From the NCBI RefSeq assembly GCF_900129655.1, contig NZ_FQWK01000002.1, forward strand, positions 186,001-250,000: 64,000 bases of DNA, given 5' to 3'. This document shows positions 8,309 through 17,430 of the stretch, piece after piece. Within the stretch, counting starts at the first letter, position 1. Each line of letters begins with the position of its first letter. A program made the position numbers and the translations under genes. A model generated the notes under the pieces. It saw only the letters and a list, made by a program, of their open reading frames with translations, did not search any database and was not told the origin of the DNA. This DNA is from Bacteroides clarus YIT 12056 (GTDB lineage Bacteria; Bacteroidota; Bacteroidia; Bacteroidales; Bacteroidaceae).

Positions 8309-9346
8309 TTATATTAATTCTTCTTTATTCTCTTCCTGTTTAGCCGTTGAAAGCATACCGCATGCAGCGAATATATCCTCACCGCGGGAAGCGCGAATCG
8401 TAGTAAACAATCCATGCGACGTCAGATAATCGCGAAGCGTTGTCATCGTCTCCATATCGGCGCCTTCCAGGTCAACTCCCGGAATCGCATGAAAACGAAT
8501 CAGATTGACGCGGCAGTCCAAACCTCGCAACAGCTTCAGCAACTCCTTGGCATACAACAGCGAATCGTTCACTCCCTTAAAAACAATATACTCGAAAGAT
8601 AGTCTGCGCTGTTTACTAAAATCATAGTTTCTTAACAGTTCTACAATCTCGGCAATGGAGAAAGCCTTTTCGGCAGGCATCAGTTCGCGTCGCTGCAAAG
8701 GTACGGGCGAGTGCAGGCTGATTGCCAAATGACAGTCCGACTCTTCAATGAAGCGTTGCAAACCCTTACGAAGCCCGACGGAAGAGAGCGTAATCCGCTT
8801 CGGGCTCCAACCGTAGCCATAGGACGATGTCATCACTTCCAACGCCTTCAACACCTCATCGAGATTATCCAATGGTTCTCCCATACCCATCATCACCACA
8901 TTGGTCAACTTGTCCCGTTCGGGCAGAGAATTAATCTGGTTGATAATCTGGTTGGCGGTCAGATTGGCGGTGAACCCCTGCTTGCCGGTCATGCAAAACT
9001 TGCAGTTCATCTTACACCCTACTTGGGAAGATACGCACAGCGTAGCCCTGTCCTCATCCGGAATGTAAACAGCTTCCACATAATGCCCCTCTCCGGCACG
9101 ATAAAGATACTTCACCGTACCGTCTGCCGAGCGCATGGCATCCACCGGCGCCTCACCCCCTACTTCATATATCTCTTTCAACAGCTCCCGGTGCTTCAAC
9201 GACAGGTTTGTCATTTCATCTATGGAAGCTGCTTTTTTGTCATATAGCCACGAAGCGATCTGTTTGGCTGCAAATCCGGGCATCCCCAGATTCTTTACGA
9301 CCGCCTGAAGTTCGGTTAAGGTAAGACCTAAAAGAGGTTGTTTCAT
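8309..9346 (-). CDS. rlmN: 23S rRNA (adenine2503-C2)-methyltransferase
   Basis: A radical SAM methyltransferase of 345 residues. I chose the ATG at 9344-9346 (Met-Lys-Gln-Pro-Leu-Leu-Gly) because a longer frame would run across the promoter. The 4Fe-4S motif is Cys-Lys-Met-Asn-Cys-Lys-Phe-Cys (CxxxCxxC), followed by the Gly-Met-Gly-Glu-Pro-Leu motif that binds SAM. The C-terminal Cys in Ala-Ala-Cys-Gly-Met is the likely methyl-carrying cysteine, with the first catalytic Cys in Ala-Thr-Leu-Cys-Val-Ser-Ser. The enzyme modifies A2503 of 23S rRNA and also some tRNAs. It is followed by the DUF4837 operon with its own promoters. Confidence 0.96.
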   Translation of the reverse strand: MKQPLLGLTLTELQAVVKNLGMPGFAAKQIASWLYDKKAASIDEMTNLSLKHRELLKEIYEVGGEAPVDAMRSADGTVKYLYRAGEGHYVEAVYIPDEDRATLCVSSQVGCKMNCKFCMTGKQGFTANLTANQIINQINSLPERDKLTNVVMMGMGEPLDNLDEVLKALEVMTSSYGYGWSPKRITLSSVGLRKGLQRFIEESDCHLAISLHSPVPLQRRELMPAEKAFSIAEIVELLRNYDFSKQRRLSFEYIVFKGVNDSLLYAKELLKLLRGLDCRVNLIRFHAIPGVDLEGADMETMTTLRDYLTSHGLFTTIRASRGEDIFAACGMLSTAKQEENKEELI

Positions 9347-9402
9347 TCTAATTGCATATTTACGATAACAAGATAGTTTATTCACCGATAAATTATCTTT
9401 TG

Positions 9403-9410
9403 CAAAGGTA
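9403..9410 (-). promoter_or_regulatory. -7 promoter element for rlmN
   Basis: Minus-strand TACCTTTG followed by CAAAAG, 56 bases upstream of the chosen rlmN start. It is a full TAnnTTTG match. Confidence 0.65.
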
Positions 9411-9429
9411 TGAATAAAGTTGCACAAAT

Positions 9430-9461
9430 GAAAAAGCCGTTCGACATTTATCGAACGGCTT
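9430..9461 (-). terminator. Terminator after ppiD
   Basis: Perfect 11-bp arms (9434-9444 and 9451-9461, AAGCCGTTCGA and its complement) around a six-base loop. On the minus strand they are followed by a run of T. The hairpin lies 31 bases past the ppiD stop. Confidence 0.85.
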
Positions 9462-9492
9462 CTCCAAGTATTCTAAAGTTTATTCTACTTTC

Positions 9493-11631
9493 TTAGAAGT
9501 ACAGATAGCGGTTATCCTTTACATCCGCATTCAGATACAGGTCATTGATGAACTGGCTTGCCATACGTGCGTGCATATTCTCCAATGTAGCTTCTTCCGT
9601 TTCCTGATTATAAGTTTCGTTCAGTTTGTCCTTGGCATAAGGCTGAAGAACGAATACGCCGCCATTGCCTTTGATAGGAGTGCTCAACTTGTTCAGCTCA
9701 GCGATAGAAGCATAAGCACCTACCAGCGGTTCGCTGCTACGCAATGCCGGAACATAAGCCGGAGCCGCGAAAGTCACGTGCTTAACAGAGTCGCTAACTG
9801 CATTTGCCATGTTCTTATACTGGTCGAAAGAAGTTGCGCCGGCAGCCTTCATATCAGCCATAATTTTCTCGGCTTTCTTGTCACGGAGGATTTCGCTTCT
9901 CAACTGATCCTGTACCATAGATAACGGACGATAGCCTTCCGGAACGATGCGTGTAACGGCTACTACCATCATGTGATCGCTTTCGCCACATTCGTACAGA
10001 CCTGAAACTTCACCTGCTTTTGCGGCAAACGCCCATTTCAGAGCTTCTTTTGTTCCTTTCACACCACCGATATTGTGCTCAGAGCTATACAAGTCGGCTC
10101 TATCCAACAGTCTGTAACCGGCATCTTCCGCATTAGCGGTCAGCTTATCCAGCGTATTGTTGGTAGCGATAAATTGGCTGAAGTCATTGTATGCCTTGCT
10201 ATAAGTTTCCTTGCTGAATTCAACCGGACGCTTGATAACGGCTACTTTATATTTATCTTTCACAGCTTTCTTGTTCATCACTTGCAGGATAACGTTCGCC
10301 TGCCCCAAAGCGAGGTTAGTCAACTCGTTCTGACCTAAAGTAGTGATAGCCGCGATATACTTCAAATTGTCACCATCCACTTGAGCGCCTTCGTAGTTGG
10401 CAGAAGAAATCCATGTCGCTTCGCCGGTCTGGCCGTACTTTTTAGCGATTTCGGCAAAGTCCGCGCCACCCTTGATGGCAGTATAGATACTGTCAGCCAA
10501 AGTTTTGGTCTTGGCAGCGTCTTCCGCAACAACCTGAATCTGGCGGTATTGGATAGAGTCGGCCATAGCGGCAGTAGCCAATTTCTTGAAAGAGTTGATT
10601 GTATTATCCGACGCATTGTAGTAAGGACCGTATACACCGCCTACCTTTACAGAATCCAAACGGGCAACAACGTCGGCAGGCAACGCCTTGTCTGTGTAGA
10701 ACAAGTCAACATACTGCTGGGTAGAACCGGTTGAACGGACGAAGTTTGCATAATCGGAAGGATTTTCGGCCAACTGTGCAGTATATTCTTCCACCTCTTT
10801 CTGAATATCGGCTTTGTCTTCCGGGCTTGCGGTAACCTGTACATCGATATACTTGATGTTGCGGGTTTCCACATATTGTCTGAATTGCTCTTTCTTCTTG
10901 TCATAAGCATCTTTCAGGTCGGATTCCTTAATAACGATTGTAGAGTCTACGATAGAGGAATAAGGAACGGCGGCCAGCAACAGGTCAGACTGGTCTACGC
11001 GCGCATTGAAAGCATCTTCCGCTTCAACAGGGTTAGAGAACAAAGACTTCGTAATCAGAGCCTGGTATTTCTCCTGCAGACGCGCCTGTACGAGTGATTT
11101 CTCTACAAAAGCCCAGAAATTGTACATGGAATTGTAGTACTCTGCGTATTGAGCCGGCATCTGAGCCTTGTTCATCTTAGAATAGTCCACCAGGAACTTC
11201 TTCAACATATCTTTGTCAAAAGCTCCGGTCTGCGGATTGCGGAACGGTGTCTGCTGCAACATCGGATGTACACCGGCGTCGATGATAGCCTGAAGTTCCG
11301 CTTTTGAAACGGTCAAACCCAACTTTTCAGCTTCGTTCTCAATCAATTTATTGTTTACGTATGCTCTCCATACTTCGTCCTTAATCTGGTTGGTTTGTTC
11401 ATCGCTCAACGCGTTCAAGCCGCTGGAGAATTTCACTACTTCCGTATATTCCTCTACCAATGCCTGAAAATCCTGAGCGGAAATTGTTTCCCCGTTCACT
11501 TCACCTACATCTTGTGACTGGTGCGGCTGAAGTACTTTCCACGCGTCTCCCGCGATGAAGGCAAACAGCGCCAAACCAATAACAATCACCAATAAGGGCC
11601 CTTTAGACCGAATGTTTTGTAATGTTGCCAT
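9493..11631 (-). CDS. ppiD: PpiD-type periplasmic folding factor (SurA_N and PpiC domains)
   Basis: A 712-residue membrane-anchored chaperone/peptidyl-prolyl isomerase. One N-terminal transmembrane helix (residues 13-31) is followed by a SurA_N-type helical domain starting Val-Asn-Gly-Glu-Thr-Ile-Ser. A parvulin-like region lies at about 345-460 (Ala-Asp-Phe-Ala-Glu-Ile-Ala-Lys-Lys-Tyr-Gly), with a second, weaker one further on. PpiD acts at the exit of the Sec translocon. The canonical parvulin catalytic residues are not obvious, so chaperone action may dominate. A start region with only weak promoter match lies upstream, and a strong terminator follows. Confidence 0.88.
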   Translation of the reverse strand: MATLQNIRSKGPLLVIVIGLALFAFIAGDAWKVLQPHQSQDVGEVNGETISAQDFQALVEEYTEVVKFSSGLNALSDEQTNQIKDEVWRAYVNNKLIENEAEKLGLTVSKAELQAIIDAGVHPMLQQTPFRNPQTGAFDKDMLKKFLVDYSKMNKAQMPAQYAEYYNSMYNFWAFVEKSLVQARLQEKYQALITKSLFSNPVEAEDAFNARVDQSDLLLAAVPYSSIVDSTIVIKESDLKDAYDKKKEQFRQYVETRNIKYIDVQVTASPEDKADIQKEVEEYTAQLAENPSDYANFVRSTGSTQQYVDLFYTDKALPADVVARLDSVKVGGVYGPYYNASDNTINSFKKLATAAMADSIQYRQIQVVAEDAAKTKTLADSIYTAIKGGADFAEIAKKYGQTGEATWISSANYEGAQVDGDNLKYIAAITTLGQNELTNLALGQANVILQVMNKKAVKDKYKVAVIKRPVEFSKETYSKAYNDFSQFIATNNTLDKLTANAEDAGYRLLDRADLYSSEHNIGGVKGTKEALKWAFAAKAGEVSGLYECGESDHMMVVAVTRIVPEGYRPLSMVQDQLRSEILRDKKAEKIMADMKAAGATSFDQYKNMANAVSDSVKHVTFAAPAYVPALRSSEPLVGAYASIAELNKLSTPIKGNGGVFVLQPYAKDKLNETYNQETEEATLENMHARMASQFINDLYLNADVKDNRYLYF

Positions 11632-11691
11632 TTTAGTTAATATGAATTATTTGTTTATTATTATTTTCTTTTCAATGTTCATTTTAGCGCA

Positions 11692-11699
11692 CGAAGATA
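11692..11699 (-). promoter_or_regulatory. Possible -7 element for ppiD
   Basis: Minus-strand TATCTTCG followed by TGCG, one mismatch to TAnnTTTG, 60 bases before the ppiD start. The leader is very AT-rich. Confidence 0.4.
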
Positions 11700-11754
11700 C
11701 AAAAAATGCTAATACGCATCTATTTATTCTTTAAAAATTTACGCTGAAACGGAA

Positions 11755-13014
11755 TTATTCCGTGACTTTCAACCGTACCAACTCTATTTTAGTGGCTGTC
11801 ACCTTAATTATCTTGAACTGATATTCGTCGACGGTTATCACCTCATGCAGCTTCGGGAAGCTTTGATAACGGCTCAGAATCAATCCGCCTATCGTAAGAT
11901 ATTCATCCGACTCCGGAAGCTCAAGATTGAACGTTTCGTTTACTTTCTCTATCTCAAGACGAGCTGACAGCACATATTCACGCTCGCCGATCTGTTTACA
12001 GATGTAGGAAGTATTATCATGCTCGTCCTCAATATCTCCGAATATTTCTTCTACCAGATCTTCCAGTGAAACGATACCGGATGTACCGCCAAACTCATCC
12101 ACTACAACGGCAATCGTCTTTTTCTGCTGCATAAAAAGTTTCATCAGTTTATGCGCCGCCATCGTTTCGGGCACAATGGGCACTTCCTTGACATTATTTC
12201 TCCAATCCGCCGGGTTTCTGAACATCTCGGACGAGTGGATATAGCCGATTACATTATCTATATTCCCGTCGTACACAATAATTTTGGAAATGCCCGACTC
12301 CACAAACATACTCTTCAAATCCTCGAGCGAGGCCGTCACATCCACCGCCACCACTTCCGTACGGGGCACGATGCAATCGCGTATCTTGATATTGGAGAAA
12401 TCAAGCGCATTCTGAAAGATTTTCACTTCCGCATCCAGCTCTTCCTCATTAGCGGCATTCTCTATGCCCGACTGCACGAAATAGTCCAAATCGACCTTAC
12501 CGAACGCCTTGTCGGACGCTTCCTTGTTTATCTTCATGCCGAACAGGCGCAGAAAGAGATAAGACAGTCCGGAAGCTAGTTTCGATATGGGAAACAGAAT
12601 AACGTAGCAGACAAACAAAGGAGTAGCAAACACCCTCAGCATCAGGTTCGGATTAATCTTGAACAGCGTCTTTGGAAGGAACTCTCCCGTTACAAGGATA
12701 ATGAGCGTGGATATGATGGTCTGCACCAGCACCATTACAAAATGATTATCAATCATGCCCGCCAGCAGATTCACCTCGATAATCTGTGCCATAAGGATAC
12801 CGTAGATAATCAGCGCAATGTTATTTCCCACCAGCATGGTAGAAATAAAATTATTCGGGTTACGGAAGAAACAGGAAAGGATGCTTGACGTAACACCCGG
12901 TTTCCGTTCCATCTCAAAACGAAGCTTGTCTACAGAAACAAAAGCAATCTCCATACCCGAAAAGAAAGCGGAGAAAGCCATGGTTATCAACAAGTAAATA
13001 ATAGTATCCATCAT
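11755..13014 (-). CDS. CNNM/CorC-type membrane protein (hemolysin family)
   Basis: A 419-residue protein with the order DUF21/CNNM transmembrane domain (residues 1-175, about four helices, with Ser-Gly-Met-Glu-Ile-Ala-Phe-Val-Ser near the start), a pair of CBS domains (about 200-330), and a CorC_HlyC domain at the C-terminus. The diagnostic Gly-Gly-Thr-Ser-Gly-Ile-Val-Ser-Leu-Glu-Asp-Leu motif closes the CBS region. Family members are linked to Mg/Co transport; the Flavobacterium homologue GldE is a gliding-associated protein. It begins one base after the lptC stop, so it is in the same operon. Transport activity is inferred only. Confidence 0.88.
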   Translation of the reverse strand: MMDTIIYLLITMAFSAFFSGMEIAFVSVDKLRFEMERKPGVTSSILSCFFRNPNNFISTMLVGNNIALIIYGILMAQIIEVNLLAGMIDNHFVMVLVQTIISTLIILVTGEFLPKTLFKINPNLMLRVFATPLFVCYVILFPISKLASGLSYLFLRLFGMKINKEASDKAFGKVDLDYFVQSGIENAANEEELDAEVKIFQNALDFSNIKIRDCIVPRTEVVAVDVTASLEDLKSMFVESGISKIIVYDGNIDNVIGYIHSSEMFRNPADWRNNVKEVPIVPETMAAHKLMKLFMQQKKTIAVVVDEFGGTSGIVSLEDLVEEIFGDIEDEHDNTSYICKQIGEREYVLSARLEIEKVNETFNLELPESDEYLTIGGLILSRYQSFPKLHEVITVDEYQFKIIKVTATKIELVRLKVTE

Positions 13015-13015
13015 A

Positions 13016-13642
13016 TCATTTGATGCTGTCCGTCCTCAACGTATCGGAAGGCGTGGTACTCTCCTCGTCCACATAGAAGATACCTTCCGTCTTGAAGAAA
13101 CGATATTTTGTTAATTGCTCATTCGACTCAAAGCCGATGGCATAGATTATCTGGTCGGGTTGTTCTATACGTACCCGCCGGTCGGAATACACACGCTTTT
13201 TGTTCTGATCCCAATACAGCAACTCCGTATCGAATTTCTCTCCTTTCAGGTTCTGTATATGCACATTCCCCATCAGCTTCCACAACTCTTTCTTATTATA
13301 ATAATAAGCCGTATCGGCCTTGATACTGGCCTCGGTATGAAACACCGAATCGAACTTTTCCAGGTAAATGCCTTTTTCGAACGCCCAATAAGGCGGGTTC
13401 TTACGGTCGTAAATCAGCCACTCCGCCGTATTGACACGATAGCGGGTAATGCCCGAATCGGAAATCAGCGTTGTAACACCTTTAGTATCCATAACCGGCA
13501 ATGAATCGCGTTCGGTAATGGCGGCTCCCATTTCTTTTTTACGTCCGGAACAGGAAGAAAATAAAAGAAACATAACCATTACCCCGAGGGCAATGGTTAT
13601 GCTCATATTCTTATGTCCGACCACGTGGGGTTGTAGCGACAT
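13016..13642 (-). CDS. lptC: LPS export periplasmic protein LptC
   Basis: A 208-residue bitopic or lipid-anchored protein. I chose the ATG at 13640-13642, four bases after the preceding stop; the frame extends much further into the upstream gene but that would be an overlap of over 100 bases. Residues 13-31 are hydrophobic and end Leu-Phe-Ser-Ser-Cys, so a lipoprotein form is likely if translation starts there or at the internal Met13. The rest is the beta-jellyroll of LptC, with the characteristic Ala-Asp-Thr-Ala-Tyr-Tyr and Gly-Asn-Val-His-Ile-Gln segments. It carries LPS from LptBFG to LptA. Confidence 0.88.
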   Translation of the reverse strand: MSLQPHVVGHKNMSITIALGVMVMFLLFSSCSGRKKEMGAAITERDSLPVMDTKGVTTLISDSGITRYRVNTAEWLIYDRKNPPYWAFEKGIYLEKFDSVFHTEASIKADTAYYYNKKELWKLMGNVHIQNLKGEKFDTELLYWDQNKKRVYSDRRVRIEQPDQIIYAIGFESNEQLTKYRFFKTEGIFYVDEESTTPSDTLRTDSIK

Positions 13643-13646
13643 ATGC

Positions 13647-14966
13647 TTATCTGATGGTTGTAGACTCACCGATCCAACCGCCGATCGTGATACGGTCACC
13701 GGCTTTGTAACCCAACATAAAGAGGTCTTTAGCCTGCGGAGTATGACGCGCATACGTTGAAATCAGTTCATTAACTTTGTCTGTAACGCTCGGGTCTACA
13801 GCTTTAGCGCGTTGCAGCTTATCGATAACAACAAAATAAGTACATCTGTTCAAAGCGGGTTCATCGCTCCAGTTAGGATTTGAACCGTACATTTGAGCCA
13901 GCAGGATGTAAGGCTCGCCGTAGCTTTCATTGAAGCTGATGGCTTTCTGAGCATAGCTTCTTGCCTGAGACAGCTTCTTGGCCTGCCACAAAGCGGCAGC
14001 GGTAGCATAGGCCATTTCGGCTTTCTTCGCGTTATCGGTTTCCATACCCAGCGCCTCGTCGAAGTACTTCACAGCAGTGTCGTAGTCACCTTTCTTGTAG
14101 TACATATATGCTACGCCTACGGCAGCATCCGCACTCGGGTTAACACGATACAGATAGTCGGAAGCCTTGAAATACGCCTCGCTCTCATTACACTTCATCA
14201 TCTTCAGGATGGTGATGGTCTTCTTCAGGAAAGCGGAGTCGGACTTGTTTTCCTCAACTTTAGGACCGTAGATATTCTGCAAGGACTCACAATCGGCTAC
14301 ACCGCTGTTCACGAACATAGCTACCAAATTGTCCTTGATTGTCTGCAACACGGCTTTTTTCTTAGCGTTATCCTCTGCCGCAATAGCATCGTCGGCGTAC
14401 TGTGAAGCGTTGATATAATCCTGGAAGAATTGGTCTGTGTGATTAGTGTCGGCTTTTACTTTCTGCATGGACACATCTACAAAATAGTGCAATACGGCAC
14501 CGTCAGATTCACCCTTAGCGGTTTCAGCGGATTCCTTCAACCATGCATAAGCCTGGTTCAAATCCGGAGCCGGTGAATATTGCAGATAATCCACGGCTTT
14601 TGTACCTAACGCAGACGCAACACTCGGTACACCCTTCATCTTCGTAGCAAATTCAGGAATATACTTCATTTTCTGGTCATGTACAGCCATCAGTTCGTCA
14701 AACAGCTTCTTATACTCTGCAGAATTACGATCCTTAATCTGGCTCATCAAGCCGACGAGAATCTTTTGCGCATCGGTATAAGTGTAATATCTCAGTGTCG
14801 GACAGTCTTTCAGAACTTCCATACAAGGGGCGTAAGCGTCCTTGAAATTTTTCGCTCTTACCGCCTCATGCGAGATACTACTATTGGCATTACAATCACT
14901 TTGTGCGAAAGTGCTGGTTACTCCACCCGAAAGGAGCAAAACAGCGACAAGCGTTTTAATTTTCAT
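13647..14966 (-). CDS. Exported tetratricopeptide repeat protein
   Basis: A 439-residue periplasmic protein with a clear signal peptide (cleavage near Thr-Phe-Ala-Gln, residue 22). It is almost wholly helical. Recognisable TPR units occur at about 275-350 (Val-Ala-Tyr-Met-Tyr-Tyr-Lys-Lys-Gly-Asp-Tyr-Asp-Thr-Ala-Val) and in the following unit with Ala-Leu-Trp-Gln-Ala-Lys-Lys. Six cysteines are scattered through the mature part. It is known only as a conserved neighbour of the outer-membrane protein and lptC in Bacteroides. It ends four bases before lptC and is probably an assembly or scaffold factor. Function unknown. Confidence 0.82.
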   Translation of the reverse strand: MKIKTLVAVLLLSGGVTSTFAQSDCNANSSISHEAVRAKNFKDAYAPCMEVLKDCPTLRYYTYTDAQKILVGLMSQIKDRNSAEYKKLFDELMAVHDQKMKYIPEFATKMKGVPSVASALGTKAVDYLQYSPAPDLNQAYAWLKESAETAKGESDGAVLHYFVDVSMQKVKADTNHTDQFFQDYINASQYADDAIAAEDNAKKKAVLQTIKDNLVAMFVNSGVADCESLQNIYGPKVEENKSDSAFLKKTITILKMMKCNESEAYFKASDYLYRVNPSADAAVGVAYMYYKKGDYDTAVKYFDEALGMETDNAKKAEMAYATAAALWQAKKLSQARSYAQKAISFNESYGEPYILLAQMYGSNPNWSDEPALNRCTYFVVIDKLQRAKAVDPSVTDKVNELISTYARHTPQAKDLFMLGYKAGDRITIGGWIGESTTIR

Positions 14967-15013
14967 TGTATTTAAATTTTAGTTGTTATATTGTCTATTT
15001 TCACCATTCAACA

Positions 15014-16276
15014 TTAATCGACTTTCCGTTTGAAGAACCAGCGTTCGTTAAAAGTCACCCCGATGCAGACGCGCAATGTGTTTTCATTGAGAAACGCCGC
15101 TGTCTTGCCTTCGGTTCTTACATACTGCGCCGAGAGGCTCAATACGGAACGCGTACGCGGAATAGGAAGTCCGAAACCGGCAGTCACTCCATATTCATTG
15201 GCGGCACGCATGCCATTGATTTTGTAATACGGCTGGGAATAATAAGCTCCCAAACGGTATTTCACATGCGCCAAATAACTTCTTCCCAAAGGATTCGGCA
15301 GAAATTCGGCGCCTAAAGCTATCTTCGTACGATTGCAGAAAGCGTTCTTCGCATTCATGTAAGTAACCGAACTCCACTTCTGGAAAGTAAAATCGGCGCC
15401 TACCGTCAAACGTTTGTCATATACATAGCTGAGACCTATACCGAAACTCATCGGGCTGCCGAACGTAGCGACCGTGTCCCGGGTATTTATCGTAGCGCCC
15501 GTATTGCTGTCGCCCAGCTGGTCTTGCACGTACGAATCGTTACCCAAATCATGTCCCGGCGAGAATACCACTCCTAAAGTAGCTTCATGTTTTTTGCCGA
15601 ACGCCTGCGTGTACTGCGCGCCGAAGTCCAGCTTATAGCTTTGTATGGACGTACCCGTCACCGTAGTCAGCGGCAAGGTAGACGAGTTGTTCGGGAATGT
15701 CATGGCTCTCGTATGCGTTATATCCCCCCAAAGATACGAAATGTTCGCGCCAACGGAAAGATTTTTAAATATTTTAAATCCGGCCCCCAAATATAACTGG
15801 TGCAGTCCGCCGTCTCCGTAATATTGCAACGCGCTGGACTGTGAAGGATAATTCGCGTCTTCCCGATATTCTCCCATGCTATATCCCACATTGGAATAAG
15901 GCAGCAGTCCCAAACTCATGGCCGCCCATTTACCCAGGCGAAATTGCATTGTAATATAGTCGAAACTGGAGTTTTTGGCATTTTGCTTCACCGTACCGTT
16001 ACTGAAGTTCGTGTTCTGCAAAGAGATACCGCCGTCAAAAATAAAAGTAAGCGAATCTATCGCCGTATAGGATGCCGGATTAGCGAAATTCACCTGGTAT
16101 TTATCCCGTAATCCGTATGCAATACCACCCATGGCTTTGCTATTACCTGAACCTTGGTCTGCCAATTGTCCGTATCCGTATCGTGTATAGGGAGAATTCG
16201 TATTATTTTGAGCGATTGCCGCTCCGGACAACATCATGAGCAAGAACACCAAGAGTGTTTGTCTATATCCTATCAT
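15014..16276 (-). CDS. Outer-membrane beta-barrel protein
   Basis: A 420-residue protein with a signal peptide (cleavage after Ile-Ala-Gln near residue 23). The mature sequence alternates in a way typical of a FadL/OmpP1-like barrel. It starts Ser-Pro-Tyr-Thr-Arg-Tyr-Gly-Tyr-Gly, contains Ala-Met-Gly-Gly-Ile-Ala-Tyr-Gly and Asn-Phe-Ala-Asn-Pro-Ala-Ser-Tyr, and ends with aromatic-rich strands. The Asn-Pro-Ala-Ser motif is common in FadL-like channels. Ligand unknown. Its start overlaps the end of coaX by 14 bases, and it is followed by the TPR protein, a likely partner. Confidence 0.82.
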   Translation of the reverse strand: MIGYRQTLLVFLLMMLSGAAIAQNNTNSPYTRYGYGQLADQGSGNSKAMGGIAYGLRDKYQVNFANPASYTAIDSLTFIFDGGISLQNTNFSNGTVKQNAKNSSFDYITMQFRLGKWAAMSLGLLPYSNVGYSMGEYREDANYPSQSSALQYYGDGGLHQLYLGAGFKIFKNLSVGANISYLWGDITHTRAMTFPNNSSTLPLTTVTGTSIQSYKLDFGAQYTQAFGKKHEATLGVVFSPGHDLGNDSYVQDQLGDSNTGATINTRDTVATFGSPMSFGIGLSYVYDKRLTVGADFTFQKWSSVTYMNAKNAFCNRTKIALGAEFLPNPLGRSYLAHVKYRLGAYYSQPYYKINGMRAANEYGVTAGFGLPIPRTRSVLSLSAQYVRTEGKTAAFLNENTLRVCIGVTFNERWFFKRKVD

Positions 16277-16994
16277 TATTATAGTTTAAAATTCTATTTA
16301 ATCCTTTCAACACTAAAAATCTGTCTGCAAAGATGATACTTTTTAAGTTTGTATCAAAAGAAAAATCATCGCCGCCCGTTAAAAAAACCAAAAGTTCAGG
16401 ATATTTATGCTTCATGGCCATTATGTAGCCCGAAATTTCATATTCCATGCCTTTCAGCACTCCTTCGCGCATTGCCGTATCGGTATCCTTACCCAGCGGC
16501 AGCCGCCTCCCTTCGCGTGACACCAGCGGAAGCCGCCCTGTCAGCTCGTGAAGTGCTTTAAAGCGCATTTGCACACCCGGCGAGATATTCCCGCCATGAT
16601 AGCGGCCGGCGGCATCTACAAACTCATAAGTGATGCAAGTTCCGGCATCTATCACCAGAATATCCTTTCCGGGAAATTGTTCACAGGCGCCCACCACAGC
16701 CGCCATACGGTCGTACCCCAATGTCTCGGGAGTTTCATACAGGTTCTCTACCGGAAGCGATGTTGTTTCATTCAGCCACAACAGCGGAACGGGCAAACAC
16801 GCCAATTGCGCCGATACTTGCTCATTCAGATCGATAACGGTAGCCGCAATGGCTTTCTCAACGGCATATTTCGCGCAGATATCCGGCAGATTTTCAAGCG
16901 TTTGATTGGAATCGTAGAACACCTCGACGATGTCCTTGTCTTTAAACACCGCTATCTTTGCAACGGTATTGCCTATATCGATTATAAGATTCAT
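16263..16994 (-). CDS. coaX: Type III pantothenate kinase
   Basis: A 243-residue CoaX enzyme that phosphorylates pantothenate, the first step of CoA synthesis. The acetate-kinase-fold signature Asp-Ile-Gly-Asn-Thr is near the N-terminus. Gly-Tyr-Asp-Arg, the [10 protein letters not shown] block and Gly-Gly-Asn-Ile-Ser-Pro-Gly follow in the usual order. It is the first gene of the minus-strand envelope operon and overlaps the barrel gene by 14 bases. A strong -7 element lies 23 bases upstream. A second, unrelated pantothenate kinase (type II) is encoded at 45648-46475. Confidence 0.96.
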   Translation of the reverse strand: MNLIIDIGNTVAKIAVFKDKDIVEVFYDSNQTLENLPDICAKYAVEKAIAATVIDLNEQVSAQLACLPVPLLWLNETTSLPVENLYETPETLGYDRMAAVVGACEQFPGKDILVIDAGTCITYEFVDAAGRYHGGNISPGVQMRFKALHELTGRLPLVSREGRRLPLGKDTDTAMREGVLKGMEYEISGYIMAMKHKYPELLVFLTGGDDFSFDTNLKSIIFADRFLVLKGLNRILNYNNDRI

Positions 16995-17016
16995 TCTGCA
17001 TATATTTAAAGCGGGG

Positions 17017-17024
17017 CAAAGATA
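17017..17024 (-). promoter_or_regulatory. -7 promoter element for coaX operon
   Basis: Minus-strand TATCTTTG followed by CCCCGC, a full match to the Bacteroides consensus, 23 bases before the coaX start. Confidence 0.7.
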
Positions 17025-17146
17025 GCACTTTTTTCGATTGTTTTACATGCGCGTTACACTAAGTTTACAGGTTTTCCCTTATATATAACCACGCATAAAT
17101 CTTAGGCTCGCCCGTATGCGCGCATTATCTTTTCTTTTTATTTCCG

Positions 17147-17214
17147 AAAAATCGCCGATGTTATCACGATTGACAGAGGAGGGTATACCCCCCTCCGCAT
17201 ATACGGCGATTTTT
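17147..17214. other. Nested hairpin, possible small RNA or two-way terminator
   Basis: Outer arms AAAAATCGCCG (17147-17157) and CGGCGATTTTT (17204-17214) pair perfectly. Inside, GGAGGG (17178-17183) pairs with CCCTCC (17191-17196) around TATACCC. T-runs follow the stem on both strands. It stands between divergent genes, where no terminator is expected. Confidence 0.55.
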
Positions 17215-17366
17215 ATAGTACTTGAAAAAAGTTTTTCACCACAGTGGAAATCCGTTATGACGTACATCAAAAAACGGTTTGGGTATAGTGCGAAAAGAAA
17301 CGGGATGCAGATGTAAAAAAGACGAAAGGAGTGTCCGCAATAATTGCCGTTTTAAGATTTAAAGCG

Positions 17367-17374
17367 TATCTTTG
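17367..17374 (+). promoter_or_regulatory. -7 promoter element for lnb operon
   Basis: TATCTTTG followed by TAACG, a full TAnnTTTG match, 57 bases before the chosen lnb ATG. Confidence 0.65.
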
Positions 17375-17430
17375 TAACGAATTACAAGATATGACCCCGA
17401 TTCAAATCAGTGATAATAAAAAAAAGACAA

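Larger units (their letters stand above)
17025..17430. other. Divergent intergenic region coaX / lnb
   Basis: About 400 bases without a credible gene. It holds the coaX promoter at its left edge, the lnb promoter at 17367, and between them a strong nested hairpin (17147-17214). A partial palindrome TTTTCACCACAGTGGAAA lies at 17233-17250. Short open frames exist on both strands but run through the hairpin and have no recognisable product. Confidence 0.6.

Noticed and set aside
17116..17316. Plus-strand 66-codon frame in the coaX-lnb gap
   Set aside because: It crosses the nested hairpin and contains no known motif; a competing frame on the other strand is equally long.
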